DNA of 64,000 nucleotides from Winslowiella arboricola (GCF_025527015.1 NZ_JAODIM010000037.1:181831-245830); one strand, 5' to 3'; counted from the stretch's first letter, positions 29,869 through 39,681 are shown. Notes: generated by a model not told the origin, from the sequence alone. Translations and numbers: made by a program.

Positions 29869-30813
29869 TTAGCGCAGGCGGTATTCGTTATCCAGTAAGC
29901 TAAAGCTAAACTGCCGTTGCGAAGAGAGGATCACCTCCTTCGCTTTGGTCACCAGAATCGCCTCAATCTGCGGGACAGCAGCAAGATAAGCCAGCCCCGC
30001 GGTGACGCCCAATCCGTAAATCAGCGTGGTATAGATATCGCCATCCAGCGAGTCATCGGAAATTATCGTCACGCTTAGCAGCTCGTTATCGAGCGGATAA
30101 CCGGTTTGCGGATCGAGAATATGGTGATAACAGCGACCGTTGTGCGCAAAATAGCGCTCATAAATGCCGGAAGTGACCACCGACTTACCGGCAACCCCGA
30201 TCACGCCGATCAGTTCTTCAGCAGCGGCAAACGGTTTTTTTAAACCTACAGACCAGCCCGCCCCCAATGTATGCACATTGCCGCCCAGATTAATCAGCGC
30301 CCGATCAACCTGCTGCTGTTGCAGGTAATGCTTAATCACATCCGCAATATAACCCTTGGCAATCGCACCGAGATCGATCTCCATCGCGGCTTTTTCCAGT
30401 AGTACCGAACAGTTCTGCTCATCCAGACTCACAAGGCGTGGGTCGGTCAGCGCCAGCAGCGCCTGCAGTTCACTGGCCGGCGGCACCGCATCGCCGTGAA
30501 AACCGATTTTCCAGCGTTTGACCAGCGGGCCAATGGTGAAATTGAAACAACTGCCCGGCAGCAGACTGACCGCCCGGGCGCGTTTAATCAGATTGAATAC
30601 CGGCCGGCTGACCACCACCGCATGGCTGCCCGCCGCGTGATTGATGGCCATCACTTCCGAATCGGCCCGGTTAACTGTCAGCAGATCTTCCAGCCGTTTA
30701 ATGCGGCCAAATACCTGTTTCGCCAGCGCTTCATCGTGACTGAACAGTTTAAGAAGAATCGGCGATCCCATTAATACTGTGGAGTAACTACAGATGCGTT
30801 CTTCTGCTGGCAT
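29869..30813 (-). CDS. ApbE-like FMN:protein transferase, cytoplasmic form
   Basis: 314 aa. ApbE fold with LTVNRADSEVMAIN, SCFNFTIGPLVKRW, the EIDLGAIAKGYIAD motif and a C-terminal TSGIYERYF-HHILDPQTGYP block. These enzymes move FMN from FAD onto a Thr or Ser of a partner. Unlike the periplasmic lipoprotein form, there is no signal peptide or lipobox. The only flavinylation motif seen nearby is in the adjacent fumarate reductase, 45 bases upstream in the same operon. ATG 30813 has GGAGG upstream, better than the longer frame. Confidence 0.9.
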   Translation of the reverse strand: MPAEERICSYSTVLMGSPILLKLFSHDEALAKQVFGRIKRLEDLLTVNRADSEVMAINHAAGSHAVVVSRPVFNLIKRARAVSLLPGSCFNFTIGPLVKRWKIGFHGDAVPPASELQALLALTDPRLVSLDEQNCSVLLEKAAMEIDLGAIAKGYIADVIKHYLQQQQVDRALINLGGNVHTLGAGWSVGLKKPFAAAEELIGVIGVAGKSVVTSGIYERYFAHNGRCYHHILDPQTGYPLDNELLSVTIISDDSLDGDIYTTLIYGLGVTAGLAYLAAVPQIEAILVTKAKEVILSSQRQFSFSLLDNEYRLR

Positions 30814-30858
30814 AGTGATCCTCCTCAACAATAGTGGTTACCGGGCCGCTCGCTGCGC

Positions 30859-33636
30859 TTAACGCCGGGCGTATTTTGCCGCGTGGCTGCCTGCCTGAAT
30901 ACCAAAAATAATAATATCGGCAACGGCATTACCGCCAATCCGGTTGCTGCCATGCAGTCCGCCAACCACCTCACCGGCGGCAAAAGCGCCGGGGATCAGC
31001 TGGTTTTGCGCATCCAGAACCGCGCTATCTTCATTGGTTACCACGCCACCCATGGTGTGGTGAACCCCCGGCGCAATGCGAATGGCGTAAAACGGCCCCT
31101 GGCTGATCGGCTGGCGCAGCGCCGTTTTGCGACCAAAATCCGGGTCGCACTGGTCGGCAACAAATCCATTGTAGCGTGTCAGCGTCTGTTGCAGGGTGGC
31201 GGCATCAATATTCAGTTCAGCCGCCAGTCCTTGCGGTGAGCTGGCGCTGACAACAAAACCGCGTGCCAGATACTCATCCGCCGCCTTGTTTTTCAGCCTC
31301 ACCTGCTCATCAAATACGATATAAGCGTATTTTTCCGCCAGCCCGATAATCGCCGCCGACACTTTGTCGCGCGTTTCCATCTCATTAAAGAAGCGCTCAC
31401 CCTGCTGATTGACCAGAATCGCGCCGCCACCGCGGATAGACTCGGAAATCAGGTAGGAGGTTTGTTGTTCCACCGTTGGATGGATCTGGATCTCGCCCAT
31501 ATCCACCGTTGCGGCACCAATCGCTTCCAGCAAGGCGATACCACCGCCGGTGGCCCCCTGATGGTTAGTGGTAACAAACCCCGCCAGCTCCGGGCGGTAT
31601 TTCACCACCATCGCGCTGTTGGCGCTGAATCCGCCGCTGGCGACAATCACGCTTTTGCTGATAATCGTCAGCTGTTCCTGATCCTCGTTAATCACCCGCA
31701 CACCGCTAACCGCACCATCGGCATACAGGATTTCACTGACGGATGTATCAAGCATCAGATCAATATTGCGTTTATTGATATTTTTCACCAGCCCGCTGAT
31801 CAGGAAGCCGCCTACCGCCGAGCCATCTGCCGGGCGATGGGTGCGGTCAATGCTCATGCCGCCGGTGATGGTGATATCATTCAGTTCGATACCGCGTTCT
31901 GCCAGCCACTCTACTGCCAGCGGCGCCTGCTCGACGAATCGATTCAGCAACTGGGTATTATTTTTGAAGTTACCGCCTTTCAGGGTTTCCTGATAGAACT
32001 GTTGTTTACTGTCGACAATGCCTTTCAGTTTCTGGAAACGGGTTTCTGCTGCATTCATACCGACCGAGGCTTTAATGGTGTTTCCGCCAATGGTCGACAT
32101 CTTCTCGATAATCAGCACGCTGGCGCCTTCATCGCTGGCCTGAATCGCCGCCGCCAGTCCTGCGCCACCGCTGCCGATCACCACCACATCATAGCGTTGC
32201 GCTTCTGTCGGGTTGCCACCCTCTTCCACAATCTGCGCTTTGCAGGAGTTGACCATCGCTTTCGCGACCGCTTTTTTCACCGCTTCGCTCTGGGTAGTCG
32301 CGCCGCTCACCGCATCAACATGCGGGCTGTTAGCATCCAGAATACGGCTGCGAATAGTGTCAAAACTGGTGACAAATGCCACATCGAGGCTGGCGTCCGG
32401 CTCCAGAGTAATATCGGTAATGCGGTCGGTCTCCAGGCTGACGTTGATCATCAGCTGAGTATCCGCATCCTGCACTTTCTGCCGGAACACACCAGGTTTA
32501 AATTTCTTCGCGGACAGGCTCATATCGCGGATCATTGCGTCGACCAGCGAGAAGCGCCAGAGCGGTTCCGGGATGGTCAGCGCTTCACGTTGAGTACTGT
32601 CGATAAACAGCTCAAGGGTTTGCTGACTGGCGATGCGGTCGGCCCAGTCCGGATAAGCAATACAGGCTTTACCAACCGCCACCAGATCATAGCCATGTTC
32701 GAGGGCTAAATCGGTATCGCTTTTATTTACCACACCGCCGACGCCCATCACTGGCACCTCAGCCAGCTTCGCGGAACGCATCGCAATATATTTCGCAATC
32801 AGCGGCCGGCTGTCAGCACTGTCGACAATTGACGGACGCAGGAAATAACCCATTGAGAAGTGCAGATAATGCAGACCGCGATCCGCCAGTTTTTCCAGCA
32901 GATACATCGTATCGTCAAAACGGATGCCCGGTTCTTCCAGCTCTTCCGGCGAAAAGCGATAGCCGATAATAAAGGTGTCGTCCGCGTACTCACGCGCCAT
33001 ACGGTGGGTAATATCCAGAACCGCCAGCGGGAAGCGGCTGCGTTTATCGCGGCTGCCGCCCCAGCGGTCGCTGCGCTGATTGGAATGTGGTGAATAAAAC
33101 TGCTGAATCAGGTAAGTATTAGCGCCATGGATCTCCACCCCGTCAAAGCCCGCCGCGATGGCGCGCCGTACCCCGTCGCCGAACTGGCTGATGGTGTACT
33201 CCACCTGTTCAGCGGTCAGCGCCAGCGGTTTAGCCGCGCCCTCGCGCGGCGCGGCGATAGCGCTTGGCGCGACCGGCGAACGCCCCCCGATCAGCTCCGG
33301 CTCCACCATACGGCCGCCATGGTAGATCTGCAGAATCGCTTTCGAGCCCTGACTTTTAATCGCGCTGGCGATCTGCGACAGACCGGCAATTTTGTCGTCA
33401 TCGTCGATACCGATAGCACCCGGAAACGCCAGTCCTTTATTATCGATAAAACAGCACTCGACAATCACTGTACCAATACTGCCGGCACGCACCCGGTAAT
33501 ACTCCACCAGTTCAGGACTCACCCTGCCATTATTAATGCCGGTACAAGTGGTCATTGGCGCCATTAGCAGACGATTTTTAAGCTCCACCCCATTGGGTAA
33601 AGTAAACGGCATTAATATCCGATCGCTGATGCTCAT
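30859..33636 (-). CDS. Soluble three-domain NADH:fumarate reductase (OYE-like / FMN_bind / FAD_binding_2)
   Basis: 925 aa. Domain 1 (about 1-370) is an old-yellow-enzyme-like barrel (LMAPMTTCTG, GFDGVEIHGANTYLIQQF). Domain 2 (about 385-470) is FMN_bind with the flavinylation motif SGATT at 444-448. Domain 3 (about 482-925) is a fumarate-reductase FAD domain: GSGGAG 488-493, GEIQIHPT, ETRDKVS, HHTMGGV and SNRIGGNA carry the catalytic His and Arg residues. The same architecture, with an ApbE partner, is known from a cytoplasmic NADH:fumarate oxidoreductase of Klebsiella. No signal peptide or heme motif. ATG 33636 has AGAGG 6 bases upstream. Urocanate- or acrylate-type substrates are alternatives but the fumarate-type Arg and His are intact. 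Confidence 0.9.
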   Translation of the reverse strand: MSISDRILMPFTLPNGVELKNRLLMAPMTTCTGINNGRVSPELVEYYRVRAGSIGTVIVECCFIDNKGLAFPGAIGIDDDDKIAGLSQIASAIKSQGSKAILQIYHGGRMVEPELIGGRSPVAPSAIAAPREGAAKPLALTAEQVEYTISQFGDGVRRAIAAGFDGVEIHGANTYLIQQFYSPHSNQRSDRWGGSRDKRSRFPLAVLDITHRMAREYADDTFIIGYRFSPEELEEPGIRFDDTMYLLEKLADRGLHYLHFSMGYFLRPSIVDSADSRPLIAKYIAMRSAKLAEVPVMGVGGVVNKSDTDLALEHGYDLVAVGKACIAYPDWADRIASQQTLELFIDSTQREALTIPEPLWRFSLVDAMIRDMSLSAKKFKPGVFRQKVQDADTQLMINVSLETDRITDITLEPDASLDVAFVTSFDTIRSRILDANSPHVDAVSGATTQSEAVKKAVAKAMVNSCKAQIVEEGGNPTEAQRYDVVVIGSGGAGLAAAIQASDEGASVLIIEKMSTIGGNTIKASVGMNAAETRFQKLKGIVDSKQQFYQETLKGGNFKNNTQLLNRFVEQAPLAVEWLAERGIELNDITITGGMSIDRTHRPADGSAVGGFLISGLVKNINKRNIDLMLDTSVSEILYADGAVSGVRVINEDQEQLTIISKSVIVASGGFSANSAMVVKYRPELAGFVTTNHQGATGGGIALLEAIGAATVDMGEIQIHPTVEQQTSYLISESIRGGGAILVNQQGERFFNEMETRDKVSAAIIGLAEKYAYIVFDEQVRLKNKAADEYLARGFVVSASSPQGLAAELNIDAATLQQTLTRYNGFVADQCDPDFGRKTALRQPISQGPFYAIRIAPGVHHTMGGVVTNEDSAVLDAQNQLIPGAFAAGEVVGGLHGSNRIGGNAVADIIIFGIQAGSHAAKYARR

Positions 33637-33769
33637 AATAAGCCTCTCCATAATTTTAGAATGTTGCATAGTTTTTAAATTTGTTATCGGCTTATGGTTT
33701 TCTTAATTGTTGTTATTGGCCGACGTCATAATGCCAATATAATATTTTTCACCTGGTCAGAGGAGTAAC

Positions 33770-33787
33770 ATTAGTTAATTAACTAAT
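33770..33787. promoter_or_regulatory. AT-rich perfect palindrome, candidate DcuR operator
   Basis: ATTAGTTAATTAACTAAT is a perfect 18-base palindrome 134 bases upstream of the reductase gene. Its core recurs twice near 34085-34110. DcuR-type regulators bind AT-rich repeats, so it is a candidate site. Confidence 0.45.
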
Positions 33788-33963
33788 TATAATATTGTTG
33801 CATATATGCATTTTATCGCTATTTTTTGACGTAAATCAAAAGCGATACTCACGCTCTGTTTTCGCCAGATAACATGCCGCCTGCCAGTCTCCCCGCCACG
33901 CCACACCTGACTGACGCTGACCACAGAAGAGTTCAGGTAAAAAACTCTGTTCAGGATATTTTA

Positions 33964-33977
33964 TTGATCAGGATCAA
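33964..33977. promoter_or_regulatory. FNR box
   Basis: TTGAT-CAGG-ATCAA is an exact match to the FNR consensus TTGAT-N4-ATCAA. It lies between the fumarate reductase and transporter genes, as expected for anaerobic induction. Confidence 0.75.
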
Positions 33978-34084
33978 CAGTAATTAATATGGAAGTCGCA
34001 TCATATAAATATATCAATAGCGTTAATAACGCATCAGTTAATCAGAACCGAATAATGGCGCAGGGAATACAGTAACTCTGCCAT

Positions 34085-34110
34085 TTAATTAACTTTAAAA
34101 AGTTAATTAA
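34085..34110. promoter_or_regulatory. Inverted repeat of TTAATTAACTT, candidate DcuR operator
   Basis: TTAATTAACTT-TAAA-AAGTTAATTAA is an 11-bp inverted repeat 63 bases before the transporter start. It contains the core of the palindrome at 33770 on both arms. Confidence 0.45.
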
Positions 34111-34172
34111 CTAAAGAAATTAAGTATTTCCTGCACGCTAAAAAATTATTAACTCTTGAAGACGATTGAAAA

Positions 34173-35687
34173 ATGACAAACGTTCCGCTATCCAACCCGT
34201 TAACACCAGCAGGTCACTCTGCAAGTGGGAAAATTAAAAAGCTGATCCCGATGTTATTGCCCGCACTGGTCGCCATTATATTATTACTGGTGCCAGTGCC
34301 GGCAGGACTGGAGCCCTATGCATGGCATTTCTTTGCCATTTTTGTGGGGGTGATTGTCGGCTTAATTATTGAACCCTTACCCGGCGCAGTGATTGGTCTC
34401 ACCGCTGTAGTGATTATCGCCCTCGGCGGCCAGTGGCTGTTGTTCAGCCCGGAGCAGCTGGCGGCGCCTGGTTTCAAACTCGCCAGCCAGTCATTTAAAT
34501 GGGCGGTCAGCGGTTTTGGCAACTCAACGGTCTGGCTGATCTTCGGCGCATTTATGTTTGCCGCTGGCTATGATAAAACCCGCTTTGGCCGCCGCCTGGC
34601 GCTGATCCTGGTGAAATATCTTGGTCGTCGCAGTCTGACGCTGGGCTACGCGATTACCTTTGCCGACCTGCTGCTGGCGCCTTTTACCCCTTCCAATACC
34701 GCGCGCAGCGGCGGCACCATTTATCCGATTATAGCCAACCTGCCGCCGCTGTACGGCTCCAAACCCAACGATCCCAGCGCACGCAAGATCGGCTCTTATC
34801 TGATGTGGGTAGCAATTACCGCAACCTGTATCAACAGCTCGCTGTTTCTGTCAGCTCTGGCGCCCAACCTGCTGGCGCTGGCGCTGGTGAAAACCACCGT
34901 CGGCATCAATATTGCCTGGGGCAGCTGGTTTATCGCCTTCCTGCCCGTCGGCGCGCTGCTGTTGCTGACAATGCCGCTGCTGGCTTACTGGCTCTATCCA
35001 CCGCAGGTTAAAATCAACGACGAAGTGCCGCGCTGGGCGCAGCAGGAACTGGAGAAACTGGGCAAGCTGTCACGCAACGAAATTCTGTTGCTGCTGTTTG
35101 TCTGCTGTGCGCTGATGATGTGGATTTTCGCTGCCAGCTGGATTGAGCCAGCGCTGGCTGCGGTACTGGTGATCACCCTGATGCTGTGGACCGGCGTGCT
35201 GGAGTGGAATGACATTACCAGCAATAAACCGGCATGGAATACCTTTGTCTGGTTCGCCACGCTGGTGGCGCTGGCGGATGGCCTCTCTTCTACCGGATTT
35301 ATCAGCTGGCTGGGTAAAGAGGGTGGCGTGCTGATGAGCGGCATCTCGCCGGACCAGGCGACCATCGTGCTGCTACTGGCCTATTACCTGCTGCATTACC
35401 TGTTTGCCAGCACCACTGCCCATACCACCGCACTGCTGCCAGCGATGCTGACTATCGCCGCCACCATTCCGGGTATGAATATGATGGTGTTCTGTCTGAT
35501 GCTGGTGACTTCGCAGGGCGTGATGGGCATTATTACCCCTTATGGTACCGGTCCAAGTCCGATTTATTACGGCAGTGGCTATCTGCCGACCGCCGATTAC
35601 TGGCGGCTGGGCAGCATTTTCGGCGCCATCTTCCTCGCCGCGCTAATCGTTATCGGTTACCCGTGGATGACCATGATGTTCGGATAA
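34173..35687 (+). CDS. DASS-family dicarboxylate/tartrate/citrate:succinate antiporter
   Basis: 504 aa, about 12 transmembrane segments. Family signatures: the first SNT motif in APFTPSNTARSGGTIYPI and the second in STTAHTTALLPAM. It resembles CitT and TtdT of E. coli, which swap an external di- or tricarboxylate for succinate. Next to dcuSR, fumarase and fumarate reductase, exchange of malate, fumarate or tartrate for succinate is the best guess; the exact substrate is not readable. The Shine-Dalgarno is weak. Confidence 0.85.
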   Translation: MTNVPLSNPLTPAGHSASGKIKKLIPMLLPALVAIILLLVPVPAGLEPYAWHFFAIFVGVIVGLIIEPLPGAVIGLTAVVIIALGGQWLLFSPEQLAAPGFKLASQSFKWAVSGFGNSTVWLIFGAFMFAAGYDKTRFGRRLALILVKYLGRRSLTLGYAITFADLLLAPFTPSNTARSGGTIYPIIANLPPLYGSKPNDPSARKIGSYLMWVAITATCINSSLFLSALAPNLLALALVKTTVGINIAWGSWFIAFLPVGALLLLTMPLLAYWLYPPQVKINDEVPRWAQQELEKLGKLSRNEILLLLFVCCALMMWIFAASWIEPALAAVLVITLMLWTGVLEWNDITSNKPAWNTFVWFATLVALADGLSSTGFISWLGKEGGVLMSGISPDQATIVLLLAYYLLHYLFASTTAHTTALLPAMLTIAATIPGMNMMVFCLMLVTSQGVMGIITPYGTGPSPIYYGSGYLPTADYWRLGSIFGAIFLAALIVIGYPWMTMMFG

Positions 35688-35695
35688 CCGACGGG

Positions 35696-35712
35696 GCGGG
35701 CATAATGCCCGC
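35696..35712 (+). other. Small hairpin between transporter and fumarase
   Basis: GCGGGC-ATAAT-GCCCGC directly after the transporter stop, without a T-run. It may moderate read-through into the fumarase gene. Confidence 0.4.
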
Positions 35713-35763
35713 TCAATAAATGGCTGGAAGATTTGAATTTATTGCTTATTAAGTGAGAAAAAA

Positions 35764-37413
35764 ATGTCGAATAAACCTTTCCATTATCAGGCGCCTTTCC
35801 CGCTGGCAGCGGAAGAGACCGAGTACCGGCTGATCAGCCGCGACTATGTTTCTGTCTCTGAGTTTGCCGGCCAGGAAGTGCTGAAAGTTGATCCCCAGGC
35901 GCTGACCCTACTGGCGCAACAAGCCTTTCACGATGCCGCATTTATGCTGCGTCCGGCCCACCAGCAGCAAGTCGCGGCGATTCTTGATGACCCGCAAGCC
36001 AGCGAAAATGATAAATATGTGGCGCTGCAATTCCTCAGGAACTCAGAAATTGCCGCCAAAGGTATTCTGCCAACCTGCCAGGACACCGGCACCGCGATTA
36101 TCGTTGGCAAGAAAGGCCAGCACGTCTGGACCGGCGGTGGTGACGAAGAGGCGTTGTCGCGTGGGGTGTATAACACCTATATCGAGAATAACCTGCGCTA
36201 TTCGCAGAACGCCGCGCTGGATATGTATCAAGAGGTGAATACCGGCACCAACCTGCCGGCGCAAATTGATCTCTACAGCGTGGATGGCGCGGAATATAAG
36301 TTTCTCTGTATGGCGAAAGGCGGCGGCTCAGCCAATAAAACCTATCTGTATCAGGAAACCAAAGCCCTGCTCAGCCCGGGTAAATTAAAAGATTATCTGA
36401 TCGATAAGATGCGCAGCCTCGGCACCGCCGCCTGTCCGCCGTACCATGTAGCATTTGTGATTGGCGGCACCTCTGCGGAAGCCACCCTGAAGACGGTTAA
36501 ACTGGCCTCGACGCACTACTATGATGAGTTGCCTCATCAGGGCAATGAACATGGTCAGGCATTCCGCGATCTGGCGCTGGAGCAGGAACTGCTGGAAGCC
36601 GCGCAGAACTTTGGTCTGGGCGCACAGTTTGGTGGCAAATATTTCGTGCATGATATCCGCGTGATCCGTCTGCCGCGTCACGGCGCTTCCTGTCCGGTCG
36701 GCATGGGGGTCTCCTGCTCTGCCGACCGCAATATCAAAGGCAAAATTAACCGCGACGGCATCTGGCTGGAGAAGCTGGAACATAATCCAGGCCAGTATAT
36801 TCCGCAGGCTTTACGTGAAGCGGGGGAAGGCGAAACGGTAAACGTCGACCTCAATCGGCCAATGGCCGAGATCCTGCAACAGCTTGCCCGCTATCCGGTC
36901 GCGACCCGCCTCTCGCTCAGCGGCACCATCGTTGTGGCGCGTGATATTGCCCATGCCAAACTGAAAGAGTGCATTGAACGTGGCGAGGCTTTACCGCAAT
37001 ACGTGAAAGATCATCCGGTCTATTATGCCGGACCGGCCAAAACACCGGAGGGCTACGCTTCCGGTTCGCTGGGTCCGACAACCGCCGGACGGATGGACTC
37101 GTATGTTGATTTGCTGCAGTCGCACGGCGCCAGCATGATTATGCTGGCCAAAGGTAACCGCAGCCAGCAGGTGACCGATGCCTGTCATAAGCATGGCGGC
37201 TTTTATCTCGGCAGTATTGGTGGCCCGGCGGCGGTACTGGCACAGCAGAGTATTAAGAGTCTGGAGTGCATTGCTTATCCCGAACTGGGAATGGAAGCGA
37301 TCTGGAAAATCGAGGTGGAAAACTTCCCGGCCTTTATCCTTGTCGATGATAAAGGTAATGATTTCTATCAGCAGATTACCTGCCGCCAGCAGTGTTCTGC
37401 CTGTGTGAAATAG
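35764..37413 (+). CDS. Class I (iron-sulfur) fumarate hydratase
   Basis: 549 aa, FumA/FumB family. The three 4Fe-4S cysteines fall at C105 (LPTCQDTG), C224 (AACPPYH) and C318 (GVSCSAD), the same numbers as in E. coli FumA. It interconverts malate and fumarate. Location behind a dicarboxylate antiporter and beside fumarate reductase suggests the anaerobic FumB-like role of making fumarate from malate for respiration. The symbol is left open because FumA and FumB cannot be told apart here. Confidence 0.93.
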   Translation: MSNKPFHYQAPFPLAAEETEYRLISRDYVSVSEFAGQEVLKVDPQALTLLAQQAFHDAAFMLRPAHQQQVAAILDDPQASENDKYVALQFLRNSEIAAKGILPTCQDTGTAIIVGKKGQHVWTGGGDEEALSRGVYNTYIENNLRYSQNAALDMYQEVNTGTNLPAQIDLYSVDGAEYKFLCMAKGGGSANKTYLYQETKALLSPGKLKDYLIDKMRSLGTAACPPYHVAFVIGGTSAEATLKTVKLASTHYYDELPHQGNEHGQAFRDLALEQELLEAAQNFGLGAQFGGKYFVHDIRVIRLPRHGASCPVGMGVSCSADRNIKGKINRDGIWLEKLEHNPGQYIPQALREAGEGETVNVDLNRPMAEILQQLARYPVATRLSLSGTIVVARDIAHAKLKECIERGEALPQYVKDHPVYYAGPAKTPEGYASGSLGPTTAGRMDSYVDLLQSHGASMIMLAKGNRSQQVTDACHKHGGFYLGSIGGPAAVLAQQSIKSLECIAYPELGMEAIWKIEVENFPAFILVDDKGNDFYQQITCRQQCSACVK

Positions 37414-37422
37414 TTTTCACAG

Positions 37423-37465
37423 GGTAACTCAGGGGCTGCTGATGGCAATGGCAGCCCCGGTTACC
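37423..37465. terminator. Two-part hairpin between convergent fumarase and YecA-like genes
   Basis: GGTAAC and GTTACC enclose GGGGCTGC and GCAGCCCC, giving a long stem with a small internal gap. No T-run; probably a bidirectional terminator. Confidence 0.5.
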
Positions 37466-37478
37466 GACAACGCAGTAC

Positions 37479-38051
37479 TTAGTGCAGTGGCGACTGCTTG
37501 CTTAGCCAGTAATCGTGCAGGCTAAGCGCCGCAGGAGGGATATTCTCAATGCTGCTGACAAACTCTTCCGGCGTCATATTATCGATTTGCGTAAAGTTTT
37601 CCTCGCGACCATGCAGAGCGATCGCCGCCAGCGAAGGTTGCAAGGATTCCGGCAAGCCTGACCAGTCGTCAAGATCAACACCCTTCATATAGCCGAAACA
37701 CCACTCCTCAACCACGGTATATTCCTGATCATCCAGATGGCTGGTGCCGAAAATCGGTTCGAACTGCTCCGGATAATCATTTAGCCGCTCAGCGATATCA
37801 TTCATATGCTGGAAAGTAAGATCAAGGAAGCGTTGCAGTTCCTGTTCTGATTCCCAGGTCGGTACACTGTTCTCGCCGCCCCAGAGCGCCACCAGCCACT
37901 CACCCGGCTCCAGCTTGTTCGGGCCAGAGATGATAGCGGTAAGAAAGCCGTCCAGCTCCGATACATCAAGCATGGCATCGTCATTACCGTACTTCATCAG
38001 AACATCTTCCAGCCATTCCAGCTCTTCAAGCTCAAGTGGTCCTTGTTTCAT
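37479..38051 (-). CDS. UPF0149/YecA family protein lacking the SEC-C metal-binding tail
   Basis: 190 aa. YgfB/YecA-type helical domain (ELEWLEDVLMKY, SELDGFLTAIISGP, EWCFGYMKGVDL). The zinc-binding SEC-C motif often found at the end of YecA is absent; the protein ends in KQSPLH. Function is unknown. ATG 38051 has GGAGA 8 bases upstream. Confidence 0.8.
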   Translation of the reverse strand: MKQGPLELEELEWLEDVLMKYGNDDAMLDVSELDGFLTAIISGPNKLEPGEWLVALWGGENSVPTWESEQELQRFLDLTFQHMNDIAERLNDYPEQFEPIFGTSHLDDQEYTVVEEWCFGYMKGVDLDDWSGLPESLQPSLAAIALHGREENFTQIDNMTPEEFVSSIENIPPAALSLHDYWLSKQSPLH

Positions 38052-38212
38052 GCTGTTGTCTCCTGCGGATACACATTTTACCCCCGGGGCTGGTGCAAAG
38101 CGCCTCAATTAGCAGGCACTGAACGGTCAAAAAACACCCGGAGTTATTCAGATGGACCCAATCTTCCAGCATTTGATGGGCAATTGATAGCGGTGATGGT
38201 TATTCGCTGACG

Positions 38213-38356
38213 TTAGTCAGCTTTAAACGGGTCTTTATTGTCGTCTTCGCTGTCATCGCGCTTACGCGGGATCTCACCATGTTTATTGGGTTCCTCTTTT
38301 GCCGGATGCTCGTCATCTTTACCCGCACGCAGGATCGTTGGATTTTTCTCAGACAT
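38213..38356 (-). CDS. Small highly charged protein of unknown function
   Basis: 47 aa, rich in Asp, Glu and Lys (opening MSEKNPTILRAGKDDEHP). Predicted disordered. AAAGGAGAGAG precedes the ATG, a strong ribosome site. Short proteins of this look are common in enterobacteria, but I do not recognise the family. Confidence 0.55.
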   Translation of the reverse strand: MSEKNPTILRAGKDDEHPAKEEPNKHGEIPRKRDDSEDDNKDPFKAD

Positions 38357-38571
38357 CGCTCTCTCCTTTAACTTCCAGTGAGTTAAGTCTAGTCGATAGT
38401 TATCGGCAGGGCTTAAAAACCAGCTAAAAGCAGTCAGACACCGGCTGGCCCCGCTAACCCGGCACAGATTTTGTCTATGCCAGCGCGCTTCCATGTGACA
38501 AACATCACAATTCTGCCAGGCTTTATTGATAAGTAACTCTGTTGTTTTACAAATCATAAAGGGTGAAAAAA

Positions 38572-39681
38572 GTGAGAAGAAGAGATTTTATCGCCGGCGG
38601 AATGGCTTTTGCCTGCCTTGCCCGGCACTCCCTCAGCGCGGCCAGCAGCGGAATCAAAGCAGAACTACAGCCAGCGGTTTCTTCCCCCTGGTTGACCAAC
38701 GGTGTCGCGGTATCGCAACAAAATGAAGTATTTATCAATTTCCCCAGGTTTAAGGGGCATACCTCATCCCCTGCTCTCGCGCGCATTGAGAATGGTCGCC
38801 CGAGGCCATTTCCCGGTAATCAGTGGAATAAATGGCAAGCCGGGGATGATGGTCTTAATACGCTGGTAAATATTAATGCTGTGCATATATTTGATGACAA
38901 TCTTTTATGGGTAGTGGACCAGGGCGCGCCGCAAGGTGAAAAACCCGCTGCCGGCGCGGCAAAGCTGGTCGCCTTTGATATCACCAGCGGTAATGTTGAA
39001 AAAATCATCAGATTTGCCCCACATATCCTGCCGGAAGGCGGCGCGCCTAACGATTTGAGGATCGCTGGCGGACGGATTTTTATCACTGACTCTGGCCTTG
39101 GCGGCATCATTATTCATGATCTGAAAACCGCTGATTCCCGCAGAAAACTGTCTGAGGCTCCCTTGTTGCGCAAACCACAAACGGCGCAGCAGAAAGGATT
39201 TAACGGCAGGATACTCAGTGATGGCAAAGGTACCTTTCCGCAAGTCCATAGTGACATGCTGGAGGTCAGCCCTGATGGTAAATGGCTCTATCTGTCTGCG
39301 CCAACCGGACCGCTGTACAGAATCGAAATCAGGTGGTTACTGGATGATGCACTTGAAGATAAACAGCTTGAAAGCCGTTTAGAGAAATATGCCGATATCC
39401 CCTCGATTGGCGGCACGGCGATCGATACAAAAGGCAATATTTATCTTTCTGATGCTGAAAAGCGTGCGGTTGAACGGTTACACAGCGATGGTTCCCGGCA
39501 GGTTATCGTGCAGGATGACCGCCTGGTATCGCCTGATGCGCTGTTTATTGATAATAAAGGATTTATGTATGTTCCGGCCTCGCAGATTGAATATTTAAGC
39601 GATCAGGCTGGTGGAGAGGATAAAACCGGTGACACATTTTATATCTATAAATTTGCTCTGCCCGATTTCACAGATGGATGA
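38572..39681 (+). CDS. Tat-exported major royal jelly protein/yellow-family beta-propeller
   Basis: 369 aa. The N-terminus RRRDFIAGGMAFACLARHSL is a twin-arginine signal. The rest is a MRJP/yellow-type six-bladed propeller (LLWVVDQGAP, NDLRIAGGRIFITDSGLGGIII, LEVSPDGKWLYLSAPTGPLYRI, SPDALFIDNKGFMYVPASQIEYL). Bacterial members are poorly characterised; some relatives act on quinone-type substrates. GTG 38572 with AAGGG 8 bases upstream is preferred over GTG 38563, whose spacing is too short. Single gene. Confidence 0.8.
   Translation: MRRRDFIAGGMAFACLARHSLSAASSGIKAELQPAVSSPWLTNGVAVSQQNEVFINFPRFKGHTSSPALARIENGRPRPFPGNQWNKWQAGDDGLNTLVNINAVHIFDDNLLWVVDQGAPQGEKPAAGAAKLVAFDITSGNVEKIIRFAPHILPEGGAPNDLRIAGGRIFITDSGLGGIIIHDLKTADSRRKLSEAPLLRKPQTAQQKGFNGRILSDGKGTFPQVHSDMLEVSPDGKWLYLSAPTGPLYRIEIRWLLDDALEDKQLESRLEKYADIPSIGGTAIDTKGNIYLSDAEKRAVERLHSDGSRQVIVQDDRLVSPDALFIDNKGFMYVPASQIEYLSDQAGGEDKTGDTFYIYKFALPDFTDG

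Larger units (their letters stand above)
33637..34172. other. Divergent regulatory region of the fumarate module
   Basis: 536 bases between the reductase and the transporter genes, very AT-rich, with no ORF. It holds a perfect FNR box and repeated TTAATTAACT palindromes, listed separately. Confidence 0.7.

Noticed and set aside
31462..32709. 415-codon plus-strand ORF
   Set aside because: Long but antisense to the conserved fumarate reductase; composition follows its codon positions and no domain is seen.
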